Positions 54,805-63,634 of a stretch of DNA of 64,000 bases are shown piece by piece. The notes beneath the pieces were generated by a model, which was not told where the DNA came from, searched no databases, and was given only the letters and a program-made list of their open reading frames with translations. This DNA comes from Chryseobacterium flavum (lineage in GTDB: Bacteria; Bacteroidota; Bacteroidia; Flavobacteriales; Weeksellaceae), in the NCBI RefSeq assembly GCF_003385595.1, contig NZ_QNUE01000002.1, positions 186,001 through 250,000 on the forward strand, written 5' to 3'. Each line of letters starts with the position of its first letter. The first letter of the stretch is position 1. The translations under genes and the position numbers were made by a program.

Positions 54805-56040
54805 ATGATTTCCTTTACCCCGTTAAAAACATTACAAAATGTTGAGTTCAGAAATCTTCTAACCGGAAGATTTTTTATTGTTTTAGCTTTCAGGATGCTT
54901 GCCACTTTATTGGGATGGTGGGTATATCAATTAACAAAAGACCCGTTTTCAATTGGCCTTATAGGACTTTCGGAAGTTATTCCTGCTGTTAGTTGCGCTT
55001 TGTATGCGGGCCATGTCATTGATATGAATGAAAAAAAACGATTATTACTCATTTGTAACTATGCCTATATTTTCCTGATAGGATTATTGCTGATTCCTGC
55101 ATTTCTTAATGTACAAATGCATTTTACAGGACACCAGATCACCTATTTCATTTATGGAGTCATTTTTTTTACCGGAATAGCCAGAGCATTTATTGGCCCT
55201 ATTGTTCCCTCGATGATTCCAAGAATTGTAAAAAAAGAAAACCTTCCTAATGCAGTAACTTTAAATCAGGCAACATTCCTGATCTCTTCAGTCTGCGGCC
55301 ATGCAACCGGAGGAATTCTTATAGGCTATTTCGGAGTAAAATGGACATTAGTGGTCATCTTGTCTCTTATATTTATAGCCTCATTATTTTTCTGGCAGCT
55401 TAACAAACAATTTTCAGAAAATAAAAAAGATTCTGTACATGTAGTTGAAAGCATGCGTGAAGGAATATCTTATATATTTAAGACCAAAGAGATATTGGGA
55501 GCATTATGTCTTGATATGTTTGCTGTACTTTTCGGAGGGGCGGTTGCCATGATCCCCGTATTTGCCACAGATATTTTAGACTCCGGAGCAGAAGGCTTTG
55601 GATTGCTTAATGCTGCTTCCGACATCGGCTCTATGTGCATCATCACAATTTTATCTATTGTTCCTCTGCGTAAAAATCAGGGAAAAATATTGCTGGCAGT
55701 TGTTACAGGGTTCGGGCTTTGTATTATCGGATTTGGCTTATCCAAACTTTACTGGTTGTCATTTATATTCCTTGTGATGAGCGGAATGCTGGACGGAATT
55801 TCAGTAGTAATCAGAGGAACTATTGTCCAGTTAAAAACCCCTGATCACATCAGAGGTAGAGTCCTGAGTGTTAACTCAATATTTATTATGTCCAGTAATG
55901 AAATGGGGCAGTTTGAAAGCGGATTGATGGCCAAAGTTTTGGGCGTAGTACGTTCTGTTGTATTTGGCGGGACAATGACTGTTTTAATTGCATTGCTTGT
56001 AGGAAGTACCAATCCTAAACTAAGAAAAATGCAGTATTAG
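54805..56040 (+). CDS. MFS transporter (EntS-like exporter family)
   Basis: The protein has 411 residues and about twelve membrane spans. The N-terminus LQNVEFRNLLTGRFFIVLAFRMLATLLGWWVYQLT (start LQNVEFRNLLTGRFF) matches the enterobactin-exporter-like MFS_3 group, and HIRGRVLSVNSIF is a typical loop of that group. I chose the ATG at 54805; the in-frame TTG at 54799 lies in the preceding terminator. Substrate unknown; no siderophore genes lie in the window. Confidence 0.88.
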   Translation: MISFTPLKTLQNVEFRNLLTGRFFIVLAFRMLATLLGWWVYQLTKDPFSIGLIGLSEVIPAVSCALYAGHVIDMNEKKRLLLICNYAYIFLIGLLLIPAFLNVQMHFTGHQITYFIYGVIFFTGIARAFIGPIVPSMIPRIVKKENLPNAVTLNQATFLISSVCGHATGGILIGYFGVKWTLVVILSLIFIASLFFWQLNKQFSENKKDSVHVVESMREGISYIFKTKEILGALCLDMFAVLFGGAVAMIPVFATDILDSGAEGFGLLNAASDIGSMCIITILSIVPLRKNQGKILLAVVTGFGLCIIGFGLSKLYWLSFIFLVMSGMLDGISVVIRGTIVQLKTPDHIRGRVLSVNSIFIMSSNEMGQFESGLMAKVLGVVRSVVFGGTMTVLIALLVGSTNPKLRKMQY

Positions 56041-56077
56041 CATTTGCCTCAAATCTTACAGATTATCAATATCATAC

Positions 56078-56132
56078 AATAATAAATAAGCTCAGAGCAG
56101 ACATGGTATCTGCTCTGAGCTTATTTATTATT
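56078..56132 (+). terminator. Strong terminator after the MFS gene
   Basis: A perfect 24-bp stem with a 7-nt loop (CATGGTA). The outer part of the stem is AATAATAAATAAG, so the T-rich 3' arm itself supplies the U tract. The symmetry could stop transcription from both sides. Confidence 0.85.
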
Positions 56133-56197
56133 GGTTTCCTCTTATTCCGCAAGGCTTCAGTTTGTTAAACCAAATACAACATTAGTATACAAAACTC

Positions 56198-56267
56198 CAT
56201 TTTCTTTAAATATATCTCAAAATCTTTAATTTAACGTTAATAATTTTTTATATTTGCTAGATAAAAC
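56198..56267 (+). repeat. 70-bp promoter repeat, copy 1, upstream of the first T9SS protein
   Basis: 69 of 70 bases equal those at 58800-58869. It contains TATATTTG (56249-56256, exact -7 match), a TTTA (56225-56228) 20 nt upstream in the -33 position, and between them the palindrome TTAACGTTAA (56231-56240), possibly an operator. The predicted transcript would start near 56261 with a leader of about 275 nt. Confidence 0.8.
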
Positions 56268-56274
56268 AACCCTT

Positions 56275-56352
56275 ATGAATAAACCTTTACTAATTTTATC
56301 CATTTTTGAAGCCCAGGCCATGCCATTACAGAAAAGCAGCATATCTAATTGA
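56275..56352 (+). other. Small open frame of 25 codons in the leader of the first T9SS gene
   Basis: It encodes MNKPLLILSIFEAQA followed by ten more residues. It resembles a damaged signal peptide. Copy 2 of the repeat is also followed by a short frame (MTKLLLF, 58878-58901) at about the same place. They may be remnants of an ancestral gene start or upstream open frames; translation is unproven. Confidence 0.3.
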
Positions 56353-56537
56353 CTTACAACTAGTATAAAAGCAGCCAATTAATAACTGTATATAAGCATA
56401 TAAAGAAGGTCTGCTTCAGGACTCCCTCAAAACACTCAGATGAACAAGCTTCACCACTACCAGTAATCTGGCAGAGGAAAAAATCAATTAACCAAACAAA
56501 CAATAGATAAGGATTGAAAATTTTAAACTGATTAAAC

Positions 56538-58628
56538 ATGAAAAAATATCTACTGATTTTAATATTATTCATCACTCAGGTTCTTTCAGCACAACAGGAT
56601 TGTATTACAGCTCTTTCTGTTTGCGGAAATTCCAATATATCCTATATTCCTGACGGACCCGGAGTTCAGGAACTTCCGGAATCAAACTGCGGAAGTTACC
56701 AGGAAAGATACTCAGTGTGGTATAAATTTACTATTGCTACTGCAGGAACCCTCACCTTCGCTATCACTCCAAATACCGGCTCCGACTATGACTGGTATGT
56801 ATGGGGACCTAATATTACATGTGCCAATAAAGGGAATACCATCAGATGTTCTACTCCAGGCGGACAGGGAGCTACTGGTCTTAATATGACCTCAACAGAT
56901 CCTTATGATTATTTTGGACAGCCAGGTTCAAACGCTGACGGATGGGCAAAATATATGGACGTTTTACCCGGCGAAACATATTATCTTTTAATCAACAATT
57001 ATAGTATAAACATTACAGGTTTCTCCCTGACCTGGGGCGGTACAGCAACCTTAGCCTCTCCATTCAATGATCCGGTACTTACCCCAAATCCATTTATTAC
57101 CCCGGGAGCTCCTAATGCGAATCCGGCTGATCCTAATGAAGTTGTTATCTGTACCGATCCGGCTGTTTTTGATTTCAACACGTTAACTGATGGAATTGTT
57201 AATGGTAATGCTAATTTCTTCGTTAGTTATCATACAAGTCAAAATGATGCTCTTTCTGGAAACAACCCGATTTTAACTCCTCAGACAGTTAATACGACAG
57301 ATGTCTACTATTACAGTATTCATTATGAGGATCCTACTGATCCGAATAACCCGATAAATTCATGCAGGCAAATCGGTAAGTTTAAATTTAAACAGGGGAA
57401 TATTACTGCCACTGATGCTACATTAACCATGTGTAATAACAATAATGCAGGCACAGCAATTTTTGACCTTACTACTGCCAATGTATTTGATGATCCTGCA
57501 GGAACGGCAATAAAAAAATATTATCCGACAATGAGTGACCTTAATGCCGGAACTAATGAAATAACAAACCCATATGCATACTTATCTTCAACAAATGTAG
57601 TATATGTATTGGTAACAACACCTCAGGGATGTTCAGATGTGGCGCAGATCAAACTGAATCTTTATGCGGTTGTTGCAGTACAGGATGCTGAATTAAGAAC
57701 CTGTTTTATTGAAACCAACCCGGCTACAGGCTCATTCAATCTTACCAACGCTCTGGTAACTACAGTTGCAGGTGCTACAAAAAGATATTTCCCTTCATTA
57801 ACAGATGCGATAGATCTTACGAATGAAATAGTAAATGCAACGGATTATATTGCTCCTAATGGTATTGTATATGTAAGAGTAACAGATACCCGGGGATGCT
57901 ACTCTATCGCTAAAGTTACCTTAACTGTACTTCCTCCTGTAAAATCTGATGTTCTGGTTGACAAAATTATCTGTATGGAAGATAAAACAACTTTAGATGC
58001 AGGACCCGGATTTAAAAGCTATGAATGGAGCACAGGAGCAACCACACAGGTAATCAGTAATGTAGGCGTAGGAACGTATTGGGTAAAGTTAAAAACAGGA
58101 GATTGTATTACAACACAAACTGTAAAAGTGTATGCTTCAGAACAACCCGTAGTATCAAATATTGAAATTTCCAATAATACTATAACAATAAATGTAATAG
58201 GAGGAACACCGGATTATAAATATTCCATGGATGACATCAACTGGCAGGACTCCAATACATTTACCAATATAGCAAGAGGTAATCATAAAGTCTATGTAAA
58301 AGATGCTTATGACTGTGACCCTATTGAAATTCCGGTAGTTGTCCCTAATCTGATCAATGTAATTACACCAAACGGAGATGGTATAAATGATGTGGTTGAT
58401 TACTCCGCTATGGCTGACAAGCAGAATCTTATCTTAAGTATTTTTGACAGGTATGGCACAAAAATCCATCAGGCAGATAAATCCAATGGATACAAATGGG
58501 ACGGAACTATTTCCGGCAAAAGAATTCCGACAGGAACATACTGGTATTCTGTAACATGGAATGAAAACGACAAAAAGAATACACCATTTAAATTCTCTGG
58601 ATGGATTATGGTAAAAAACAGAGAATAA
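56538..58628 (+). CDS. T9SS type B sorting-domain surface protein
   Basis: The protein has 696 residues. Signal peptide ending LSAQ; then an N-terminal jelly-roll-like domain (about 20-170, QDCITALSVCGNSNISY). Two related modules follow (DLTTANVF...KKYYPT and FNLTNALV...KRYFPS, each ending in VYV.V). An Ig-like part begins LDAGPGFKSYEWSTG. The C-terminus (about 605-696) is the gliding-motility-associated type B CTD: NLINVITPNGDGINDVVDYS, FDRYGTKIHQ, PTGTYWYSV. So it is exported by the type IX system and held at the surface or released. It is a paralogue of the next gene. Confidence 0.9.
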   Translation: MKKYLLILILFITQVLSAQQDCITALSVCGNSNISYIPDGPGVQELPESNCGSYQERYSVWYKFTIATAGTLTFAITPNTGSDYDWYVWGPNITCANKGNTIRCSTPGGQGATGLNMTSTDPYDYFGQPGSNADGWAKYMDVLPGETYYLLINNYSINITGFSLTWGGTATLASPFNDPVLTPNPFITPGAPNANPADPNEVVICTDPAVFDFNTLTDGIVNGNANFFVSYHTSQNDALSGNNPILTPQTVNTTDVYYYSIHYEDPTDPNNPINSCRQIGKFKFKQGNITATDATLTMCNNNNAGTAIFDLTTANVFDDPAGTAIKKYYPTMSDLNAGTNEITNPYAYLSSTNVVYVLVTTPQGCSDVAQIKLNLYAVVAVQDAELRTCFIETNPATGSFNLTNALVTTVAGATKRYFPSLTDAIDLTNEIVNATDYIAPNGIVYVRVTDTRGCYSIAKVTLTVLPPVKSDVLVDKIICMEDKTTLDAGPGFKSYEWSTGATTQVISNVGVGTYWVKLKTGDCITTQTVKVYASEQPVVSNIEISNNTITINVIGGTPDYKYSMDDINWQDSNTFTNIARGNHKVYVKDAYDCDPIEIPVVVPNLINVITPNGDGINDVVDYSAMADKQNLILSIFDRYGTKIHQADKSNGYKWDGTISGKRIPTGTYWYSVTWNENDKKNTPFKFSGWIMVKNRE

Positions 58629-58654
58629 CCTTAAATAATTTGAAAACATACATT

Positions 58655-58690
58655 AACCCGGAGTAGAAATTCTATTCCGGGTTACTTTTT
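58655..58690 (+). terminator. Terminator after the first T9SS gene
   Basis: AACCCGGA and TCCGGGTT form the outer stem, TAGAA/TTCTA the inner one, followed by ACTTTTTATT. Confidence 0.8.
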
Positions 58691-58799
58691 ATTTATTATA
58701 CTTTTTACTAAACATTTATATCAAAGTATAATAAACATTACAAATACTGTTTAGAAATACAAAGAAAAACAAAAGATACCACATCGGTAATCCATATAT

Positions 58800-58869
58800 C
58801 ATTTTCTTTAAATATATCTCAAAATCTTTAATTTAACGTTAATAATTTTTTATATTTGCTACATAAAAC
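58800..58869 (+). repeat. 70-bp promoter repeat, copy 2, upstream of the second T9SS protein
   Basis: Same as copy 1 except position 58862. It contains TATATTTG (58851-58858), TTTA (58827-58830) and TTAACGTTAA (58833-58842). The sequence around it differs from copy 1, so the block rather than the whole intergenic region is conserved. Predicted leader about 140 nt. Confidence 0.8.
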
Positions 58870-59001
58870 CCTTGCTTATGACCAAACTTCTACTATTCTG
58901 ATCTTTTTTCCGTATACAACAAGGGCGCCCATCAGTAGAGTTGCTCATTTTCTTTTTTTAACCACTTCACTACAATTTTGTTTTATAAAATCATTTTAAC
59001 A

Positions 59002-61143
59002 ATGAAAAAAATACTACTTCTTTTAATTTTATTTATATCTCAGGCATTTTATTCGCAATCGGATTGTATCACAGCAATTCCAATTTGTGGAAACTCTGAC
59101 ATCTCCTATACTCCTTCCGGTGTTGGAAATATTGTCGAAGTCCTCAATCAAAACGGAGGATGCTTAAGTGTAAATGAGACTTATTCTGTATGGTATACTT
59201 TCACGGTGTCAACATCAGGTACACTGGCGTTTAAAATTAAATCCAATGTTTTAAGGGATGATTACGACTTTGCAGTCTATGGCCCTACTAACGGAGGATG
59301 TGCCTCTTTGCAGAATAGTTCTCACGTTTTTATAAAACCTTTACGATGTAACTATTGGGGTTCCGTAGCTTCCGGTGAAACAGGATTAGATTTAAATCTG
59401 GCTCCTCCTGCAGTACTCCCTCCAAACAGTTCTACGATGAACAATCAGGAATGGAGCCCATACATTAATGCAACTGCTGGCGAAACCTATTATCTTGTTA
59501 TAAACAATCATACAAGATCTGCAAACGGCTTTTCAATGGAATGGAGTGGCACTGCAAGTTTAAGTTCTGCTTTCAATGATCCTACTTTAGCTCCTTTTCC
59601 GTTCGTTACTCCGGGAATTCCTGCTGCAGACCCTACACAACCGAGCAATGTTATGGTATGTGGACTACCTACCCAATTTGACTTCTCTACACTTACCGCA
59701 GGAATCATAAATGGCAATAACGCTAATTTCCAGGTTACCTATCATGATAATATCAATGACGTTCTGACAGGCTCGTCTCCGCTTACAATTGAAACAGTAG
59801 ACGCAACCACAACATATTATTACCGGGTAGCTTACCATGACCCGTCTAACCCCGACAATCCTATGAACGGATGTTTTATCAACGGTAAATTTAAATTTGT
59901 AGACGCCAGCATTAGCGCTAATAATGTCACTCTGCTTTCCTGTAATAATAACGGAGCAGGTACTGCAAAATATGACCTGACAACAGCAAATGTATTTGGT
60001 GGTCCAGGAGCAACAATTAAATATTATCCGACTCTGGCTGATCTGACTGCAGAAACCAACGAAATTACAACGCCTACCAATTATGTTTCTCCGGAAACAA
60101 CAATCTATGCAAAAGTGATTTCTTCATTCGGCTGTACTGCAACAGCTGCTATCAGTCTGCAGTTTCATCCTACAGTGGTGCTGCAGGATGCTGAATTGGA
60201 AGAATGTTATATTCCTGGAAATAATACTTTTTCAACATTTGATCTTACAAAAGCCGGCATTGGACTCCCTTCCCCTATTCCTACGGGAACCGTTATAAAG
60301 TACTACAAGACAATGAATGATGCACTAAGTCAGTCTAACCCAATCGCAACGCCTGATACCTATCTTTCATCCAGCACTATTGTCTATGTAAGGGTTAATA
60401 ATGAAAAACAATGCTTTGCAATTGCTAAAATCACATTAAAAGTACTGCCTCCGGTAGAATCTGCCGTATTAAAAGACAAGGTAATCTGTGCCGAAGGTAA
60501 AACAACATTGGATGCCGGACCTGGGTTTGACGGATATGAATGGAGCACTGGTGAAACCACACAGTCAATCAGCAATATAGGAATTGGCACTTATTGGGTA
60601 AAACTACAAACCGGAAAATGTTTCACGCTTCAGGAAGTACATGTTCGCCCAAGCTTACAACCAGTGATCTCAAATATCGAAATCACAAACAATTCAATCA
60701 AGATAACTGCTACAGGCGGAGTTCCTCCTTATAAATATTCCATAGACGGGATTAACTGGCAGGAGTCAAACACTTTCAGTGGTCTTCCCAGAGGAGAAAA
60801 CACAGCATATGTAAAAGATTCATTTGAGTGTACCCCGGTTCAGGTGACGGTTACTGTTCCTAACCTTATCAACGCAATTACTCCAAACGGAGATAATGTA
60901 AACGATGTTATCGATTATTCAGCACTGGCTTATAAGAAAAACTTAGTATTTGTAGTATATGACAGATATGGAAACAAGCTTCATGAAGCCAATCATATGA
61001 GAAACTTTACATGGGATGGAACTGCCTTTGGTAAAAAGATATCAACAGGGACATACTGGTACACAATCTCATGGAATGAAAATGACAAAAATAATACGGA
61101 AACAAAATACTCAGGATGGGTATTGGTAAAAAATAAAGAATAA
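59002..61143 (+). CDS. T9SS type B sorting-domain surface protein, paralogue of the previous gene
   Basis: The protein has 713 residues from the ATG at 59002 (MKKILLLLILFISQAFYSQ signal peptide). The domain order equals that of the gene at 56538: jelly-roll-like N-terminus, two DLT(T/K)A... modules with KYYPT and KYYKT, LDAGPGFDGYEWSTGETT, then the type B CTD with INAITPNGDNVNDVIDYS, YDRYGNKLHEA and STGTYWYTIS. The C-terminal half is much closer between the two than the N-terminal domain, which suggests selection for different ligands. Confidence 0.9.
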   Translation: MKKILLLLILFISQAFYSQSDCITAIPICGNSDISYTPSGVGNIVEVLNQNGGCLSVNETYSVWYTFTVSTSGTLAFKIKSNVLRDDYDFAVYGPTNGGCASLQNSSHVFIKPLRCNYWGSVASGETGLDLNLAPPAVLPPNSSTMNNQEWSPYINATAGETYYLVINNHTRSANGFSMEWSGTASLSSAFNDPTLAPFPFVTPGIPAADPTQPSNVMVCGLPTQFDFSTLTAGIINGNNANFQVTYHDNINDVLTGSSPLTIETVDATTTYYYRVAYHDPSNPDNPMNGCFINGKFKFVDASISANNVTLLSCNNNGAGTAKYDLTTANVFGGPGATIKYYPTLADLTAETNEITTPTNYVSPETTIYAKVISSFGCTATAAISLQFHPTVVLQDAELEECYIPGNNTFSTFDLTKAGIGLPSPIPTGTVIKYYKTMNDALSQSNPIATPDTYLSSSTIVYVRVNNEKQCFAIAKITLKVLPPVESAVLKDKVICAEGKTTLDAGPGFDGYEWSTGETTQSISNIGIGTYWVKLQTGKCFTLQEVHVRPSLQPVISNIEITNNSIKITATGGVPPYKYSIDGINWQESNTFSGLPRGENTAYVKDSFECTPVQVTVTVPNLINAITPNGDNVNDVIDYSALAYKKNLVFVVYDRYGNKLHEANHMRNFTWDGTAFGKKISTGTYWYTISWNENDKNNTETKYSGWVLVKNKE

Positions 61144-61164
61144 ATTTCATTTACATCCATATTG

Positions 61165-61194
61165 AAAATCACCCCGGGCGGGGTGATTTTTTTA
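61165..61194 (+). terminator. Terminator after the second T9SS gene
   Basis: AAAATCACCCC and GGGGTGATTTT form an 11-bp perfect stem with loop GGGC, followed by T residues. Confidence 0.9.
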
Positions 61195-61284
61195 TCAACA
61201 TAACCAACCTCCTGTTTGCAGTATTTACATAACAACTGCTTATAATTTGTTGAATACTATTTTTAAATTATTTTTTAAATAAAC

Positions 61285-61292
61285 TATCTTTG
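61285..61292 (+). promoter_or_regulatory. -7 promoter element directly before dnaB
   Basis: TATCTTTG matches TAnnTTTG and ends 4 nt before the ATG at 61297. A TTTA lies 20 nt upstream in the -33 position (61262-61265). The transcript would be leaderless or nearly so. Confidence 0.6.
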
Positions 61293-61296
61293 CACC

Positions 61297-62889
61297 ATGG
61301 CGCAGAAAGAAACATTATCATCCCTAACACACGGAAACTTTGCAAAAGAGCTGTCTATTGCGGATGGGAAAATGCCACCCAATGCAGTGGATTTTGAAAG
61401 ACTTGTTATCGGAACTTTTTTGATCGACAAAAAAGGATTGGATCATTCAATTGACCTCCTTACCCCTGAAGTTTTTTATGATCCGAGACATCAGGTAATC
61501 TTTTCTACTATATTAAAACTTTATGAAGGGAACCACCCTGTAGACTTAATGACAATTATTCAGGATCTTAAGAAAGAGGATAAATTAAGCCAGGCCGGAG
61601 GTGACCATTATATTATTGACCTTACTATGGGTGTAAGTTCATCCGCCCATATTGAATATCACGTACGCGTAATACTTGAAAAGTATATCTTAAGAAGTCT
61701 TATTAATGTCTCAGCAAATGTAATTGATTCGTCCTATAAAGAATCTACTGATGTTTTTGAGCTTCTTGACAAAGCAGAACAGTCTTTTTTTGAAATCACG
61801 AACGGGACCATCAAAAAAGGATTCGATACCGCCAACTCATTGGTAAAGCAAGCTATTGATACCATTAAATCATTAAAAGATAAACAAGGGCTATCCGGAG
61901 TACCTTCAGGTTTCCGGGATGTTGATAAAGAAACCGGAGGCTGGCAGAATTCTGACCTTATCATTATTGCTGCACGTCCTGCAATGGGTAAAACAGCATT
62001 TCTTCTTTCTATGGCGAGAAATATCGCGGTTGGCCACAAGATACCTATGGCTCTGTTCTCTCTCGAGATGGCATCAGTACAGCTTATCACCAGAATGATT
62101 GCTTCTGAAACAAGAATTTCTTCTGAAAAACTGAGAAAAGGAACTTTGGATGATGAAGAATGGCAGAGACTATTCTCCAATGTATCTGAACTGGAAAATG
62201 CTCCTTTATATATTGACGAAACTCCTTCTTTATCAATTTTTGATTTCCGTGCAAAATGCCGAAGACTTGTAATGCAGCACGGAGTAAGACTTATTATGGT
62301 CGATTACCTTCAGCTGATGACCGCAGGTGGTGGTGGAAAAGGAGTAGGAAACCGTGAACAGGAAATCTCCATGATCTCCCGCTCATTAAAAGCGATTGCT
62401 AAAGAATTGAATGTTCCTGTTATTGCATTATCCCAGCTTTCAAGGAGCGTGGAAGCCCGCCCGGGAAAAAGACCCCAGCTTTCTGACCTGAGGGAATCCG
62501 GAGCGATTGAGCAGGATGCGGATATTGTATCATTTATCTTCAGACCGGAATATTATAAGATTAGTGTTTGGGATAATGATGAGGAAGGACAGGAAACCTC
62601 AACTGAAAATCAGGCAGAGCTGATCATTGCAAAGCACAGAAATGGTGCTACTGCCGATGTAAGACTATCCTTCTTAAAACATTTTGCTAAATTCGGAGAT
62701 ATTGAAGCTGCTTTTGACGGAAATACAGGAGGAGGATATCCTTCTAACTTCGGATCAAATGAGCCAAGCGGATTTGACAGAATAAAAACAACGATCCAAC
62801 CCGGGGCTGCCTTTGACCTGCCGGACAGTTCACAACTCTCAGGGTCATCAATGAATGATTTTGATGATGATGATGATTTTCCGTTTTAA
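61297..62889 (+). CDS. dnaB: Replicative DNA helicase DnaB
   Basis: This hexameric helicase unwinds DNA at the replication fork. The 530 residues comprise the N-terminal DnaG-interacting domain (about 25-130, PPNAVDFERLVIGTFLID) and a RecA-like C-terminal domain with Walker A ARPAMGKT (226-233), LIMVDYLQLM (Walker B) and ALSQLSRSVEARPGKRPQLSDLRESGAIEQDAD (start ALSQLSRSVEARPGKRP). The C-terminal tail is Gly/Ser-rich and ends in a run of Asp, usual in this group. The extra 25 residues at the N-terminus could be shorter if translation began at M26. Confidence 0.97.
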   Translation: MAQKETLSSLTHGNFAKELSIADGKMPPNAVDFERLVIGTFLIDKKGLDHSIDLLTPEVFYDPRHQVIFSTILKLYEGNHPVDLMTIIQDLKKEDKLSQAGGDHYIIDLTMGVSSSAHIEYHVRVILEKYILRSLINVSANVIDSSYKESTDVFELLDKAEQSFFEITNGTIKKGFDTANSLVKQAIDTIKSLKDKQGLSGVPSGFRDVDKETGGWQNSDLIIIAARPAMGKTAFLLSMARNIAVGHKIPMALFSLEMASVQLITRMIASETRISSEKLRKGTLDDEEWQRLFSNVSELENAPLYIDETPSLSIFDFRAKCRRLVMQHGVRLIMVDYLQLMTAGGGGKGVGNREQEISMISRSLKAIAKELNVPVIALSQLSRSVEARPGKRPQLSDLRESGAIEQDADIVSFIFRPEYYKISVWDNDEEGQETSTENQAELIIAKHRNGATADVRLSFLKHFAKFGDIEAAFDGNTGGGYPSNFGSNEPSGFDRIKTTIQPGAAFDLPDSSQLSGSSMNDFDDDDDFPF

Positions 62890-62990
62890 TGGTTAATCTA
62901 AATTAGATCATATGACTATAGTAATAAATATCAGGGAATAGTTTTGTTTTATTATTGTAGATTTAAAAAGTAATTTTTACAGAAACAGAT

Positions 62991-63467
62991 TTGAAAATCG
63001 AAATATTTACCGATGGTGCCTGTAGCGGAAATCCCGGAAAAGGAGGATATGGCATACTCATGCGCGTTCCCGAAAAAAATTATCAGAAAACATTTTCTAA
63101 AGGGTTCCGGAAAACAACCAACAACAGGATGGAGCTTCTGGCAGTTATTACAGCTCTCGAAAAATTAAAATCCGCAGAGAATGAAATCCATGTTTATACA
63201 GATAGCAAGTATGTAGCAGACGCTGTTAACCAGAACTGGATTACAGGGTGGATCAAACGAGGCTGGAAAAATGTTAAAAACCCTGATCTCTGGAAAAGAT
63301 TTATTGAGCTTTACAATAAATACCAGCCTGAAATGCATTGGGTAAAAGGACATGCAGGACATTTTGAAAACGAGCTGTGCGACAAATTAGCCGTTGCTGC
63401 CGCGGGTTCTCAGAATCTGGAAATAGATGTTTATTTTGAAAATCAGGAAAACAACTCTCTCTTTTAA
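62991..63467 (+). CDS. rnhA: Ribonuclease HI
   Basis: It cuts the RNA strand of RNA-DNA hybrids. The 158 residues show the catalytic acidic residues D8 (FTDGACSGNPG), E48 (NNRMELLAV), D71 (YTDSKYV) and D131 (ENELCDKLA), plus the flexible-loop His in VKGHAGH. The start is TTG at 62991; it gives the usual KIEIFTDG beginning, and no suitable ATG exists. It lies 101 bp after dnaB and is probably a separate or weakly linked unit. Confidence 0.95.
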   Translation: MKIEIFTDGACSGNPGKGGYGILMRVPEKNYQKTFSKGFRKTTNNRMELLAVITALEKLKSAENEIHVYTDSKYVADAVNQNWITGWIKRGWKNVKNPDLWKRFIELYNKYQPEMHWVKGHAGHFENELCDKLAVAAAGSQNLEIDVYFENQENNSLF

Positions 63468-63634
63468 CCTGATTAACACAAATGCATAATTATATTTACA
63501 AATTTCACTATTAATCCAAAATTAACCTTATTTTTTGAAATATAATTAAAAATTTTAACAAAATTAACATTAAATACACATTTATTGATTGGGATTTAAT
63601 ATCTTTACTTATTAAAATACAAACTCCCAATTAA

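Larger units (their letters stand above)
56041..56537. other. Intergenic region with terminator and duplicated promoter block
   Basis: About 497 bases. It holds the MFS gene terminator (56078-56132), copy 1 of the 70-bp repeat (56198-56267) and a 25-codon open frame (56275-56352) after it. The stretch from 56353 to 56537 shows no other feature. Confidence 0.6.
58629..59001. other. Intergenic region with terminator and duplicated promoter block
   Basis: About 373 bases. It holds the terminator of the first T9SS gene, copy 2 of the 70-bp repeat and the leader of the second T9SS gene. An in-frame ATG at 58978 would add eight residues before the signal peptide and was not used. Confidence 0.6.

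Noticed and set aside
61734..62180. Minus-strand open frame of 148 codons opposite dnaB
   Set aside because: Antisense to the Walker A region of dnaB.
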